From DAOTWA01 sp034435955 (GTDB lineage Bacteria; Chloroflexota; Anaerolineae; Anaerolineales; Anaerolineaceae), in NCBI GenBank assembly GCA_034435955.1, contig DAOTWA010000080.1, positions 1 through 63,559 of the forward strand: a stretch of DNA of 63,559 nt, read 5' to 3'. Below, piece after piece: positions 43,194 through 52,070 of the stretch (position 1 is the stretch's first letter; each line of letters opens with the position of its first letter). The position numbers and the translations under genes were made by a program. A model generated the notes under the pieces. That model ran no database searches, was not told the origin of the DNA, and saw only the letters and a program-made list of their open reading frames with translations.

Positions 43194-43249
43194 CCCGGCA
43201 GAACGATCTGCGCTCTGATATACCAACAATGCCCTTGCTTTCCTTTGTT

Positions 43250-43600
43250 TCAAGGCCGTATATATGCCCAGCCTTCGGCCTGTTTCCTCACCAGTTCTCC
43301 AACACCGGATGGAACGATTTCGGCTTCCTCCATCAATGTGGAAGGATCCAATTTCAGGTGGGCCAGGGAGTTGTTGCAAACAACGAAATGTACGCCTTGT
43401 TTTGCCAGGTTGCGCACGCGATTGAGATGCGATAAATTACTGCGGATCAATTGCAGCACGCCGTTCCCGTTGATCACCAGCTCCGCCTCGACGTTGGCCT
43501 CACCCAAGTCGTTCAGCAGGTTGCGCAGATTATTCAATACTTCGGTAAAGCGCTCCTCTGAGTCCTCGTCCATGTGAAAAACGACGCGATATTTCTCCAT
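43250..43600 (-). CDS. DsrE/DsrF-like family protein
   Basis: A 116-residue protein with the DsrE-like fold: strand KYRVVFHMDE, then NVEAELVINGNGVLQL and GVHFVVCNNSL, with a single Cys at the position used for sulfur transfer in active members. The C-terminus EIVPSGVGELVRKQAEGWAYIRP is typical of this subgroup. It begins 14 bases after the proton ATPase gene stop and is probably cotranscribed. Sulfur transfer is possible but not established. Confidence 0.85.
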   Translation of the reverse strand: MEKYRVVFHMDEDSEERFTEVLNNLRNLLNDLGEANVEAELVINGNGVLQLIRSNLSHLNRVRNLAKQGVHFVVCNNSLAHLKLDPSTLMEEAEIVPSGVGELVRKQAEGWAYIRP

Positions 43601-43614
43601 AACAGCCCTCAAAG

Positions 43615-45969
43615 TTATTGATGGATTTGCAGTTTTTCGAATACCTTGATTTTGATGAAATCGAGCAGAAATAGATAGGCGAGGATAACTGCCCCAAGCG
43701 CCAGTATTAGATGGAGAGGTATGGCGGCCATTAAAATGCCGCGCCATGCTAGCAGGGTGACAATAAGTATATCCAATCCGGAGCTCAACAGCAGATATCG
43801 ACTGGGGAGCGAATTCCAGAAATGGCGTCGTTCCCTGACGAGATAGATTGTGCCCTGGCCGCTGAAAACCAGCATGACGAACAGAAGCGTTTGAAGCTGA
43901 GCGAGGGGAAGTTTCAGATAATCGCGGCCGGTCAAAAAGATCGTAAAGGAAAGGATCAAAATCGGCAAAGCCAGTGTCAATGCTCCAATGACCAGCGATC
44001 CGACCTTCCATTGGTTGGGTTTGGCTGAAGTAACAGCCCGGTCGGATGCGATGGACATGGTAGCGAAGTCGTTGGTAAACAGCAGCAGCACCATTAATAG
44101 CGGTGTGGTGACAAAGGTATGCGTCAGAATCAAGCCGAGGCTCAGGAAGAATGCGATTTCGATGGTTTTGACGATTTTGTTCAATGTGTACGTGAGCATA
44201 CGCTGGTAAATCCGTCGGCTGACTTCGACCGCATTGACGATATTTGATAATCCTGGGCTGGTCAGTACCAGGCTGGCCGCCGCCTTGGCTACATCGGTTG
44301 AGCTGGACACGGCGATGCCAACCTCGGCTTGCTTTAGCGCTGGCGCATCGTTGACACCATCACCGGTCATCCCGACGATATGTCTGGCGGACTGAAAAAT
44401 ACGCACCAGTTTGAATTTGTGCTCGGGAAGGACTTCCGCGTAAACGCCGCATTCCGGATCGAGATCAGTTTCAGCATGAGTCAGCTTTTCGGCATTGCAA
44501 ACCTTGCCCTGGATGCCGACCTGTTCTGCAATGGCCCTGGCAGTGCTCTCCCCATCCCCTGTGATCATCAAGACACGCACCCCCATGTCTTTCAGGCGTC
44601 CAATCAGCCAGCTCGAATCCGAACGCGGGGGATCTTGCAATGCGATCAAACCCACCATATTCAATTGTTGATCATCCCCGACGGCGACGGCAATGACGCG
44701 GTAACCGCGGGAGGCCAACAAATCAACATCCGATTCGATGGGCGCTTGGTTCGGACCGCAAAGCGGCTGAATAACCTGTGGCGCGCCTTTCACCACACGA
44801 AGGCGGGAAGCCGGGGTTGCGAAAATTGCCTCAGTGCGCTTGGTGGCAGGAGAGAATGGCGTGAAGGAGATGCGTTGGCCTTCGGCGGCTGCACCGTTGC
44901 GCTCCTTGGCAGCGGAGAGCACAGCCAGGTCAATGGGATCTTGCGTGGCGGTATCGCACGCTAGCGCGCCATAGTGGAGCACATCTTCCTGTGTATAACT
45001 GGAATAGGAATGGATTTCGGCCACCGTCATGCGGTTTTCGGTGATGGTGCCGGTTTTATCCGTGCAGAGCACATCCATGCTGGCAGCTTCTTCAATCGCA
45101 GCGAGACGCGTCACCAGAACGCCGTGGCGCACCAGCTCCACAGAGCCGAGCGCGGTGGCCAGGGTAAAGGTAGCGGGAAGAGCCACCGGCACTGAAGCCA
45201 CCAGAAGGATTAATGCAAAGGGGATTACATCGCCGAATGACAGATGCGCCAGAGCGGAATAAACCAGTATGGCGGCTACCAGCACGGCGTCCATCGCCAC
45301 CAGGTTCTTAACCACGGCGAAAACGACTTCCTGTAAGTGACCTCGGGTCTTCGCCAGGCGGACAAGCTCGGCAGTCTTTCCGAATTTGGTGGCCGTGCCG
45401 GTGGCCGTGACGACCGCTTCGCTTTCCCCCTGTCTGATAATCGTGCCTGCGAAGGCAACATCACCCGGTCCGGCATCCTTTGCGACCGACTCGCCGGTCA
45501 GCGCTGATTGGTCGATCAGCACACCTCCGGTAAGCAGGCGCACATCTGCTGGGATCACGTCACCCATGCGCAAGTAAATCACGTCCCCGGGAACCAGCTC
45601 CCTTACCGCTATCTTCTGCCATTGACCATCGCGCAACGCGCGCGCGTATAAGGACAGTTTTTCACGCAGCAGAGCGAGAGCATTTTGTGCACGCCGCTCC
45701 TGGAAAGCGCTGATAGCCGCATTGAATAAAATGAGCGCCGCGATGACGATGGCCTCTTCATGCTTTTTCAACAGCACTTCAAGGATGACGCTGACCTCGA
45801 GCATCCAGGGAACGGGCCCCCACAGCTTTTCCAGGATTATCAGCCAAGTGCTTTTCTTTTCCTCAGGTATCGCGTTTGGACCGTAGCGATCCAATCGCGC
45901 TTGAGCTTCCTGACTACTCAAACCTTCCACAATCTTTTCGCCAGGAGTTTCCGAGACCACTGTTTCCAT
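43615..45969 (-). CDS. Plasma-membrane proton-efflux P-type ATPase (P3A)
   Basis: A 784-residue cation pump. The phosphorylated Asp is D304 in LCTDKTGTITENRM; TGESVAKD is the actuator motif and MTGDGVNDAPALKQAEVGIAV the hinge. There is no heavy-metal domain or CPx motif, and the start (GLSSQEAQARLDRYGPNAIPEEKKS) is that of plant/fungal-type H+ pumps found in some bacteria and archaea. It probably exports protons. ATG 45969 is chosen because GAGGG lies seven bases upstream; the ATG at 46023 would add an unrelated stretch. Confidence 0.92.
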   Translation of the reverse strand: METVVSETPGEKIVEGLSSQEAQARLDRYGPNAIPEEKKSTWLIILEKLWGPVPWMLEVSVILEVLLKKHEEAIVIAALILFNAAISAFQERRAQNALALLREKLSLYARALRDGQWQKIAVRELVPGDVIYLRMGDVIPADVRLLTGGVLIDQSALTGESVAKDAGPGDVAFAGTIIRQGESEAVVTATGTATKFGKTAELVRLAKTRGHLQEVVFAVVKNLVAMDAVLVAAILVYSALAHLSFGDVIPFALILLVASVPVALPATFTLATALGSVELVRHGVLVTRLAAIEEAASMDVLCTDKTGTITENRMTVAEIHSYSSYTQEDVLHYGALACDTATQDPIDLAVLSAAKERNGAAAEGQRISFTPFSPATKRTEAIFATPASRLRVVKGAPQVIQPLCGPNQAPIESDVDLLASRGYRVIAVAVGDDQQLNMVGLIALQDPPRSDSSWLIGRLKDMGVRVLMITGDGESTARAIAEQVGIQGKVCNAEKLTHAETDLDPECGVYAEVLPEHKFKLVRIFQSARHIVGMTGDGVNDAPALKQAEVGIAVSSSTDVAKAAASLVLTSPGLSNIVNAVEVSRRIYQRMLTYTLNKIVKTIEIAFFLSLGLILTHTFVTTPLLMVLLLFTNDFATMSIASDRAVTSAKPNQWKVGSLVIGALTLALPILILSFTIFLTGRDYLKLPLAQLQTLLFVMLVFSGQGTIYLVRERRHFWNSLPSRYLLLSSGLDILIVTLLAWRGILMAAIPLHLILALGAVILAYLFLLDFIKIKVFEKLQIHQ

Positions 45970-46218
45970 AAGCTGACCCTCGATGAGAATGGATCTATTC
46001 CGGATATCCAAAATTAAAAACAACCCGTCTCAAAGCATCGAAAAGGCACCATGATGCTCCATGTACCTTCCAGATTAATCTTAGGAACTATAATCCCGAT
46101 TGAACAAATCGTCATTAAGGTAAGCAAAAGGCAGTCTTAAGGTATGATTAAGGCAAGCGGATTGGCTTAGACGGATTGGGCTTAGGCTGCTGATAGTAGA
46201 TATGCTCGTCAATGATTG

Positions 46219-47343
46219 CTATTCCCTGGACGTGAGCATCCATGCCAGAGGAAGGCCCAGCAAAGCCAGGGCTGCCATCCACCAGAAAGGCGCGCGCAAG
46301 CTGAAGTGTCCAGCGACGAATCCAAGGCCGAAGACTGCTGCGGCGCCTAGTGCGTTGCCTATTCCCAGGGCAATACCCGAAGCCAGAGATCGATTGGATG
46401 GGAAAAGGTCTTGACCTATCAGCATGGTGATCGGCGCCGTACTGAAAACCGCAACGCCGAGTAGGGCCAGAGTGAACCAGAGCAGGATGCCGCGAGAATA
46501 AAGGAAATACACTAAGAACAATGCTGATAACAAACTGGATGCCATCAAGACCCCACGCCGGCTAAAACGATCTGCCAGAAATCCCCCCGAGAGGTTTCCG
46601 AAAATTCCCACGATGAGCATAATACTGATCAAAGATGCGCCGCCAATCAAAGAACCGCCTTGGCTGTGCCAAAGTATCGGCGTGAACGTGGCCACACCAT
46701 AAGAAACCATGCCTCGCAGACCGACAAAACCAACCAGGGCGAATATCTTTCCATGCTGCGGCTGAGTGACGCCAATCCCGTTCGTCTCAATCCGTGGATT
46801 GAGCGAGGGAGCAAATATGGAGAGCAGCGCGATTGTCAGGGCTCCCGGGATGGCAAACACCCATAATCCATGCAGTCCTAGCCAGGCAACCAATAATCCT
46901 GCCAACCCCGGCCAGATTCCGCGGCCTAGTTCACCTCCAACCAGGAAGAGCGACATATGGATGGCCTCATGCCTCTCGGTTAAACTGCGGGTAGTCGCTA
47001 AGGCCTGTGGGTGGAAAAAGGAATTTCCCAGGCCGATGATGACGAGCAGAAGCAATAACACGGGGTAGTTCGGCGCAATGCCCAGCAGACTGGCTCCGAT
47101 TGCACTCATCGCCAGGCCTGCGAGGACAAACCCGCGACCGCCACGATGGTCTGCCCATAGACCGGTCAGCGGTTGCATCAACGAGCCGATGCCTTGGGTG
47201 GCGAATATCAACGTACCGACTAGGACGATGGGGATATTAAATTGCGAAAGGAGAAGCGGCAAGATGGCCGGTAGATAGTTGACATAGCCATCGTTGAGGA
47301 AATGAGCCCAGGTAAGAGCTCCCAATTGAAGACGCTTGGACAT
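46219..47343 (-). CDS. MFS transporter, fosmidomycin-resistance (Fsr)-like
   Basis: A 374-residue transporter with about twelve helices. The opening WAHFLNDGYVNYLPAILPLLL and the motif GLGNSFFHPQALATTRSL are typical of the Fsr group, together with the cytosolic loop GFLADRFSRRGVL. It is likely a drug or metabolite exporter, substrate unknown. It has no clear ribosome site. Confidence 0.88.
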   Translation of the reverse strand: MSKRLQLGALTWAHFLNDGYVNYLPAILPLLLSQFNIPIVLVGTLIFATQGIGSLMQPLTGLWADHRGGRGFVLAGLAMSAIGASLLGIAPNYPVLLLLLVIIGLGNSFFHPQALATTRSLTERHEAIHMSLFLVGGELGRGIWPGLAGLLVAWLGLHGLWVFAIPGALTIALLSIFAPSLNPRIETNGIGVTQPQHGKIFALVGFVGLRGMVSYGVATFTPILWHSQGGSLIGGASLISIMLIVGIFGNLSGGFLADRFSRRGVLMASSLLSALFLVYFLYSRGILLWFTLALLGVAVFSTAPITMLIGQDLFPSNRSLASGIALGIGNALGAAAVFGLGFVAGHFSLRAPFWWMAALALLGLPLAWMLTSRE

Positions 47344-47528
47344 GAAAATCTTGCAATGAGCCTCAGTCAGGTTATCAGGCTGCTTCTATCCATGGCTGAT
47401 CATGAAGGGCACAGCCCGGTGCAGTCCACCGATTGTCTGCCGTATTTTGGGGCGGGAGGCGGCAACAAAGGTAATAAGATCGGTAAAGATAATGTCTCAG
47501 GATACCCGCTCATGGATGACCGGCTCAT

Positions 47529-48437
47529 CTATATCTCGATCTCCTGAATTGGAATGGGATGATTCACGGTCATCGGTTGGGTTTCAGCTAAACGGACAGC
47601 ATTATCGAGAGCTTCCACCTGCAGTCTTCTGGCTTCGCGCCAGCGGCGCCACAGGAAGAAGATGCCAATCGCGCCGACCACCGCCTGACTTAAGAACAGG
47701 TAGAAATTGCTCGAAGAGAATATGCCGATCACGATGGGCAATCCATCCCAAAGGCCATGCAGCACTGCCACACCCAGGTAGGCGCCGATCACTTTCAAAT
47801 TGATGTGAAAACGCATGGCGCGGGTCTCACGGAAGAGCACGCCGGCCAGAATCGCCGTCCAGGTGCCATGGCCTAACGGAGAAAGCAGGCCGCGCATCAG
47901 GGTAACGAAGACAACCGTGGAGAAGCTTCCGCCGGTGGCTAGGAAGGTTGTAAAGGAATAGCCGGTGCTTTCAAGAGCGGCGAAACCCATCCCGGCCGCA
48001 GCGCCCAAAATGAGGCCATCTATCTCAGAATCATGACTCAAGCGTCGGGCAATCACCAAAATCCCCAGGACTTTGGCAAATTCCTCGATCAACCCCACTA
48101 GGAATGAAGTCATTGGATTTAGGCTGCCCACAAAGATGGGTTCGAGTAATGAGGAGGCGAAAACGCCTAAAATGCCTCCATACAGGAAGCTCAAGGCTGT
48201 GGTGGAAATCTTCAAGCTGCTCCAATGACGCCGTTCGTAGAAGAACACGACAAAGGCGGTGGGCACCATAAAGCTGCCTACCATCACCACCGTGGGAAAC
48301 AAGATCGGATTTCCCGTTACGCCCATGACCACGATACCAAGTAAGAATAAGCCTAAACCGACCAGTAAGACGTGCAACCAGGCGTTGCTGCGGTCACGCC
48401 TCACTTTGACTCCCGTAATCACTTCGTCCGATAACAT
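47529..48437 (-). CDS. PrsW family intramembrane metalloprotease
   Basis: A 302-residue protein with about eight helices. The PrsW catalytic motifs are GLIEEFAKVLGILV (EExxK), GFAALESTGYSF, SPLGHGTWTAI and AVLHGLWDGLPIV. PrsW-type proteases perform site-1 cleavage of anti-sigma factors in Bacillus. An ECF sigma factor lies 1.3 kb away in the same direction, but its partner is a DUF5667 protein rather than an RsiW type, so the link is only suggestive. AAGG lies nine bases before the ATG. Confidence 0.92.
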   Translation of the reverse strand: MLSDEVITGVKVRRDRSNAWLHVLLVGLGLFLLGIVVMGVTGNPILFPTVVMVGSFMVPTAFVVFFYERRHWSSLKISTTALSFLYGGILGVFASSLLEPIFVGSLNPMTSFLVGLIEEFAKVLGILVIARRLSHDSEIDGLILGAAAGMGFAALESTGYSFTTFLATGGSFSTVVFVTLMRGLLSPLGHGTWTAILAGVLFRETRAMRFHINLKVIGAYLGVAVLHGLWDGLPIVIGIFSSSNFYLFLSQAVVGAIGIFFLWRRWREARRLQVEALDNAVRLAETQPMTVNHPIPIQEIEI

Positions 48438-48555
48438 ATCGCCTTACCTTCTCCCAGTTCTTTTTTACACAATCTTTCAATATCAGCATACGCTTTTCCT
48501 GTTTATTTGACCTTATCTGAAAGTATAGCCAAGCTAAAGCTTATATTAAATACAG

Positions 48556-48588
48556 CATCCGGCGAGTCACGGTTAGCGTCGCCGGATG
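48556..48588 (-). terminator. Hairpin ending the sigma/DUF5667 operon
   Basis: CATCCGGCGA (48556-48565) pairs with TCGCCGGATG (48579-48588), 10 bp with a 13-base loop. On the minus strand it follows the DUF5667 gene stop (48630) by about 40 bases and is followed by an A/T-rich stretch. The T-tract is modest. Confidence 0.6.
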
Positions 48589-48629
48589 TGTATACTTCGT
48601 AATTGCGTATGGAATTCTACCTGCTGATA

Positions 48630-49799
48630 TCAGTGGCTGGATGAATTTTGCCCCCCCGGGCCGGGGCCGTAGCCACTGCCGGGTGTGGGGGTGGATGCGG
48701 CCCATGGATTTCCGCCCTGGCCGGTGGCCTGGGGTGTGCAGGAGAGGCAGGATCCATCGCCAGGGCCGGGGCCGTAGCCGCTGCCGGGAGTGGGGGTGGA
48801 TGCGGCCCATGGATTGCCGCCCTGGCCGGTGGCCTGGGGTGTGCAGGAGAGGCAGGATCCATCGCCAGGGCCGGGGCCGTAGCCGCTGCCGGGAGTGGGG
48901 GTGGATGCGGCCCATGGATTGCCGCCCTGCCCGGTGGCCTGGGGTGTGCAGGAGAGGCAGGATCCATCGCCAGGGCCGGGGCCATAGCCGCTGCCAGGTG
49001 TGGGTGTGTTATCGGTCCATGGGTTACCACCCTGGCGAGTTCCGGGAGTTGTTGGCTGAGTCGGGCCTGCATCGAACTGGCCAGCACGAACTCGTTCACG
49101 AAATAGCTGGGGGTCGTTCAATCCCAGATCGGTCAGGCGGATGCGTTCCTGGATCATGCTGCGCACCTGAGCAAGAACCGCCTCAGACGGCCCGCCAGCG
49201 TGGACTTGAGCCAGGATCTGATCCTGGGAGCGCAGGCGTTCGCGGATCCGCTCCAGGTTGCCGAAGGCAGCTTCGTCATCCATTCCTGCCGCCAATCGCA
49301 ATGCGGTATCCACCTCCTGTCTCCAGCGGGCGATCACTGGCTCTGAGGGCATCTTGCCCTCCTGTGCCAGGTGAGCAATTTCTCCTGCGCGACGATCGGC
49401 GAACTGCAGCGACAGATCCAGACGCGTCTGCGTGCGATTGGCGAATTGCGCGCGGACGTCTTCACTGGCCAGTTTGAGCGGGTACAAAGCCTGGCCCGGA
49501 TCGCTCTCCTGTGAGGCGTAAACCGTCATACCGGCACCGCCGAAGACCAATGAAATGACTACCAGCAGGGTTGCAAGGGTGGGCATTTTTGCGTTCTCCT
49601 TTCTCAGAAAGAGGTTTGTCCACCCTTTACGACGCTCAGGGACCGGAACGGATACGGCCGGTCGAAGCGACTTTGCCTGCTCAAGAAAGGCCGTCCGTCC
49701 ACGCTGCGCGAATTGCGGATCGCGGGGCGGGTATGGCACAAGAGTATGCATTATGGCTTGAATTCTTTCGTCATCCGGATCCAAATCAGCCGGTTTCAT
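48630..49799 (-). CDS. DUF5667 protein with C-terminal tandem repeats
   Basis: A 389-residue membrane protein. A cytosolic N-terminus (1-75), one hydrophobic helix (LATLLVVISLVFGGAGMTVYA), then the DUF5667 domain (SDPGQALYPLKLASEDVRAQ; about 95-235) and a C-terminal tail of 35-residue repeats (TPTPGSGYGPGPGDGSCLSC core). In Chloroflexota and Actinobacteria DUF5667 genes follow ECF sigma genes and are thought to act as anti-sigma-like surface sensors. Here the gene overlaps the sigma gene by 14 bases. The repeats each carry a CxxC pair. Confidence 0.85.
   Translation of the reverse strand: MKPADLDPDDERIQAIMHTLVPYPPRDPQFAQRGRTAFLEQAKSLRPAVSVPVPERRKGWTNLFLRKENAKMPTLATLLVVISLVFGGAGMTVYASQESDPGQALYPLKLASEDVRAQFANRTQTRLDLSLQFADRRAGEIAHLAQEGKMPSEPVIARWRQEVDTALRLAAGMDDEAAFGNLERIRERLRSQDQILAQVHAGGPSEAVLAQVRSMIQERIRLTDLGLNDPQLFRERVRAGQFDAGPTQPTTPGTRQGGNPWTDNTPTPGSGYGPGPGDGSCLSCTPQATGQGGNPWAASTPTPGSGYGPGPGDGSCLSCTPQATGQGGNPWAASTPTPGSGYGPGPGDGSCLSCTPQATGQGGNPWAASTPTPGSGYGPGPGGQNSSSH
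48656..49035 (-). repeat. 105-bp tandem repeats inside the DUF5667 gene
   Basis: About three and a half copies of a 105-bp unit, with the shared start GTGGATGCGGCCCATGG at 48691, 48796 and 48901 and a diverged copy at 49006. Exactly 105 is a multiple of three, so the frame is kept and each unit codes for 35 residues. The middle copies are nearly identical, which implies recent expansion or gene conversion. Confidence 0.9.
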
Positions 49800-50343
49800 G
49801 TTCGAACTCCTCTTCCGACAGGAGTATTCGCCGAAGAGAGGCCAGGGCGCGGTGTTGAAGAGCTTTCACCGCTCCAACAGGTTTCTGTAAAACTTCGGCG
49901 ATGGCTTCATTATCCAGACCCTCCAGGAACTTCAAGGCAATTACCTGACGCTGGTCGGCGGTCAAACAGGCAAGGGCGGCGCGAACTCGCTGGCGCTGGT
50001 AGGGATCGGAGGCGGCTAATTCAGGATCGTTATCGCCGGCTGGAAGTGCGTCGTCCAATGGGAGCGCGGAAGGAGGTTTGCGGCGGTATTGGTCCGTGAT
50101 CCAATTGTGAGCGACACGGTATAAGTAGGCCTGCAAACAATCCTGCGGGCCGCCCCCAGCGCGTAAGGCTGTGAGAAAACGGCTGAAAGTCTCGGATACG
50201 CATTCCTCAGCAAGTTGGACATCGCCCAGCAGACGAACGGCATAACGATAGACCCCCGGGCTGTAACGGTCATAAATCTCGCCCAAGGCATCCAGATCAA
50301 AGTTTCTCGCCTTTGCCAACAACGCCAAATCTGCGTCAGCCAT
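49786..50343 (-). CDS. ECF-type RNA polymerase sigma factor
   Basis: A 185-residue sigma-70-family factor. Region 2 is visible as FDLDALGEIYDRYSPGVYRYAVRLLGD and YLYRVAHNWITDQYRR; region 4 as LTADQRQVIALKFLEGLDNEAIAEVLQKPVGAVKALQHRAL. The downstream DUF5667 gene overlaps it by 14 bases, so the two are translationally coupled as a sigma/regulator pair. GAGG lies just before the ATG. Confidence 0.94.
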   Translation of the reverse strand: MADADLALLAKARNFDLDALGEIYDRYSPGVYRYAVRLLGDVQLAEECVSETFSRFLTALRAGGGPQDCLQAYLYRVAHNWITDQYRRKPPSALPLDDALPAGDNDPELAASDPYQRQRVRAALACLTADQRQVIALKFLEGLDNEAIAEVLQKPVGAVKALQHRALASLRRILLSEEEFEHETG

Positions 50344-50508
50344 CGCCTCTGTCTATTACGACGCGCAGAACACCAGCCGGATACGGCCGGTCACTGCGTA
50401 CTATATAGTGGATATACAACCAGAATCACGCACGATATGTGACAGTGTATTCCCAGTATACAGTATGGTTATGAAGATCTTGCGAAGACTTGGGAAAGAA
50501 CGGATAAA

Positions 50509-50805
50509 CTACTCAATCCGTATTGGCAGGGCAGCCGTCTCAAAATATTGACTCAGGTGATCACGCATGCGTAAGCGGGCGCGGGCAACGCGGCTTTTGA
50601 CGGTGCCCAATGGACGGCCGATCACCTTTGAGACCTCTTTATAATCCAGGCCTTGCAGATCGACCAGGACGAGGGCAATGCGATAGTCAGGCAGAAGCGC
50701 GTTCAAAAGGAGACGAACACAACATCTGAGGAATGGACAAACGACTCTGGGTACAACCATCCTGCGCCGGCTGCTCTCCGATAGGCTTTGCGGATTCATC
50801 ACCAT
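50509..50805 (-). pseudogene. Remnant of an ECF sigma factor (region 4 only)
   Basis: The C-terminal half of this 98-codon frame is an excellent sigma region 4 (PDYRIALVLVDLQGLDYKEV then RPLGTVKSRVARARLRMRD). The first 35 codons show no region 2, only a basic, Cys-rich stretch with a NPQSLSES linker-like segment. A full ECF factor would need about 100 more residues, which are not found in any frame upstream. It is best read as a truncated, decayed sigma gene, though a small DNA-binding protein cannot be excluded. Confidence 0.65.
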
Positions 50806-50884
50806 TTCTTCAACAAATCTTCACAACCGGGCATTAAAATTCACCATGATAAAGACTAACTTTATCTGGATTGGAGAATTGTGA

Positions 50885-51634
50885 ATGAGAAAGATCTCTA
50901 TCGTCCTTTTATTGGTTATTGCGGCCAGTGTGCTGGGTCTTGCAGCGGCCTTCGGCGTAAGCCGTGTTTTAGGCAACCCTTTGCCAGGATGGATTCCGAA
51001 TACCTCGGCTGGAAATACCGGAGCGGGTCCTCAAGGCTGGAACGGACAGCCTGGCAGCATTGGTCCGGGAATGATGGGTGGGTATGGGGGATACAGGATG
51101 GGACCCGGGATGATGGGAGGCTACGCGCAGGGCATTCCCAACAATGCCGGAACCCGAATTACAATGGATCGCGCCATCCAGCAAGCCGAAAACTACGCCG
51201 CATCTTCAGGAACCGGCCTGCAGGTGGCTGAAGTAATGGAATTCCAGAACAATTTTTACGCGGTCGTGATCGAAGAGGGAAGCGGCAAGGCAGCCTTCGA
51301 GATCCTGATGGACCCTTTTACAGCGACCGTATTCCCGGAGCCAGGCCCCAACATGATGTGGAACGTAAAATACGGCCATATGGGAAGCGGAGCCTCAACA
51401 GAGAACACGATAAGCCTGGACCAGGCGCGGGAGTATGCTCAAAAGGCGCTGGACAGCCAGATACCTGGAGCGACTGTGGAAGAGGATGGTTACAGTTTCT
51501 ACGGTTATTACACGTTTGATTACAGGCTCAACGGTCAGATCGCGGGCATGTTGAGCGTGAACGGTTTCAATGGCCAGACTTGGTTTCACACCTGGCATGG
51601 GTCATTTATATCTGAAAAGGAGCTAGAGCAATGA
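50885..51634 (+). CDS. Exported PepSY-like protein with Met/Gly-rich linker
   Basis: A 249-residue protein with an N-terminal signal or anchor helix (ISIVLLLVIAASVLGLAAAF). Residues about 50-85 are rich in Met, Gly and Tyr (GPGMMGGYGG, repeated as GPGMMGGYAQG). Two PepSY-like modules follow, starting ITMDRAIQQAENYA and ISLDQAREYAQKAL. PepSY domains often inhibit or tether peptidases or act in metal/redox envelope systems. The Met-rich linker could bind copper(I); this is inference. GGAG precedes the ATG, and the next gene overlaps its stop (ATGA). Confidence 0.75.
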   Translation: MRKISIVLLLVIAASVLGLAAAFGVSRVLGNPLPGWIPNTSAGNTGAGPQGWNGQPGSIGPGMMGGYGGYRMGPGMMGGYAQGIPNNAGTRITMDRAIQQAENYAASSGTGLQVAEVMEFQNNFYAVVIEEGSGKAAFEILMDPFTATVFPEPGPNMMWNVKYGHMGSGASTENTISLDQAREYAQKALDSQIPGATVEEDGYSFYGYYTFDYRLNGQIAGMLSVNGFNGQTWFHTWHGSFISEKELEQ

Positions 51635-52002
51635 GAAACATATGGAAGTGGGTTCTCATCTTCCTTGGCGTATTCCTCGCTGTCTTTCTAATTGCGCTGC
51701 CTATACTGGGCTTATTCGCGTTTCGAGGGTTTCCTGTGATGGGCGGCTTTTATTATGGAATGCCGCACATGTTCGGCGGATATGGTTTCTACGGAGGTTG
51801 GCTTATGATGTTCGGAATGTTTCTCGGTCCTCTGGTGGTGATCGCCCTGATTGTTGCAGGAGTTGTGGCGCTGGTGCGAACCACGGGAGGTAGTCATCCT
51901 TCTTCTGCACAGCCGCCTGCCCCGACGCGGACATGCCGTAACTGTGGCAGAGCACTACAGGCGGATTGGTCCCACTGCCCTTATTGTGGCGAAAAGGTCT
52001 GA
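51631..52002 (+). CDS. Small membrane protein with C-terminal zinc ribbon
   Basis: A 123-residue protein: helix 1 (ILIFLGVFLAVFLIALPILGLFAF), a Met/Gly/Tyr-rich segment (MGGFYYGMPHMFGGYGFYGG), helix 2 (FLGPLVVIALIVAGVVALV) and a zinc ribbon with CRNCGRAL and CPYCGEK. Translation is coupled to the preceding gene through an ATGA overlap. The shared MGGY-type segments suggest that the two proteins work together at the membrane. Family unknown. Confidence 0.75.
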   Translation: MRNIWKWVLIFLGVFLAVFLIALPILGLFAFRGFPVMGGFYYGMPHMFGGYGFYGGWLMMFGMFLGPLVVIALIVAGVVALVRTTGGSHPSSAQPPAPTRTCRNCGRALQADWSHCPYCGEKV

Positions 52003-52037
52003 AGGGGAAGGCTACCCTGCGGTTTCACTCTCCAAGC

Positions 52038-52070
52038 GGAACATCCCGATGATTTCCATCGGGACGTTCC
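52038..52070. terminator. Hairpin after the zinc-ribbon gene
   Basis: Bases 52038-52051 pair with 52057-52070 (13 of 14 positions, 5-base loop). It lies between convergent genes but lacks a T-tract on either side, so its role as a terminator is uncertain. Confidence 0.4.

Noticed and set aside
43601..44011. N-terminal extension of the DsrE-like protein
   Set aside because: It overlaps the C-terminal coding part of the proton ATPase in another frame. The DsrE fold begins exactly at the ATG at 43600.
48656..49035. Regularly spaced repeats that could suggest a CRISPR array
   Set aside because: The unit is 105 bp with no variable spacers, is a multiple of three and is translated in the DUF5667 protein. 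It is a coding minisatellite.
52038..52070. A rho-independent terminator
   Set aside because: The hairpin is strong but has no T-tract on either strand, so it was listed only as a hairpin with low confidence.
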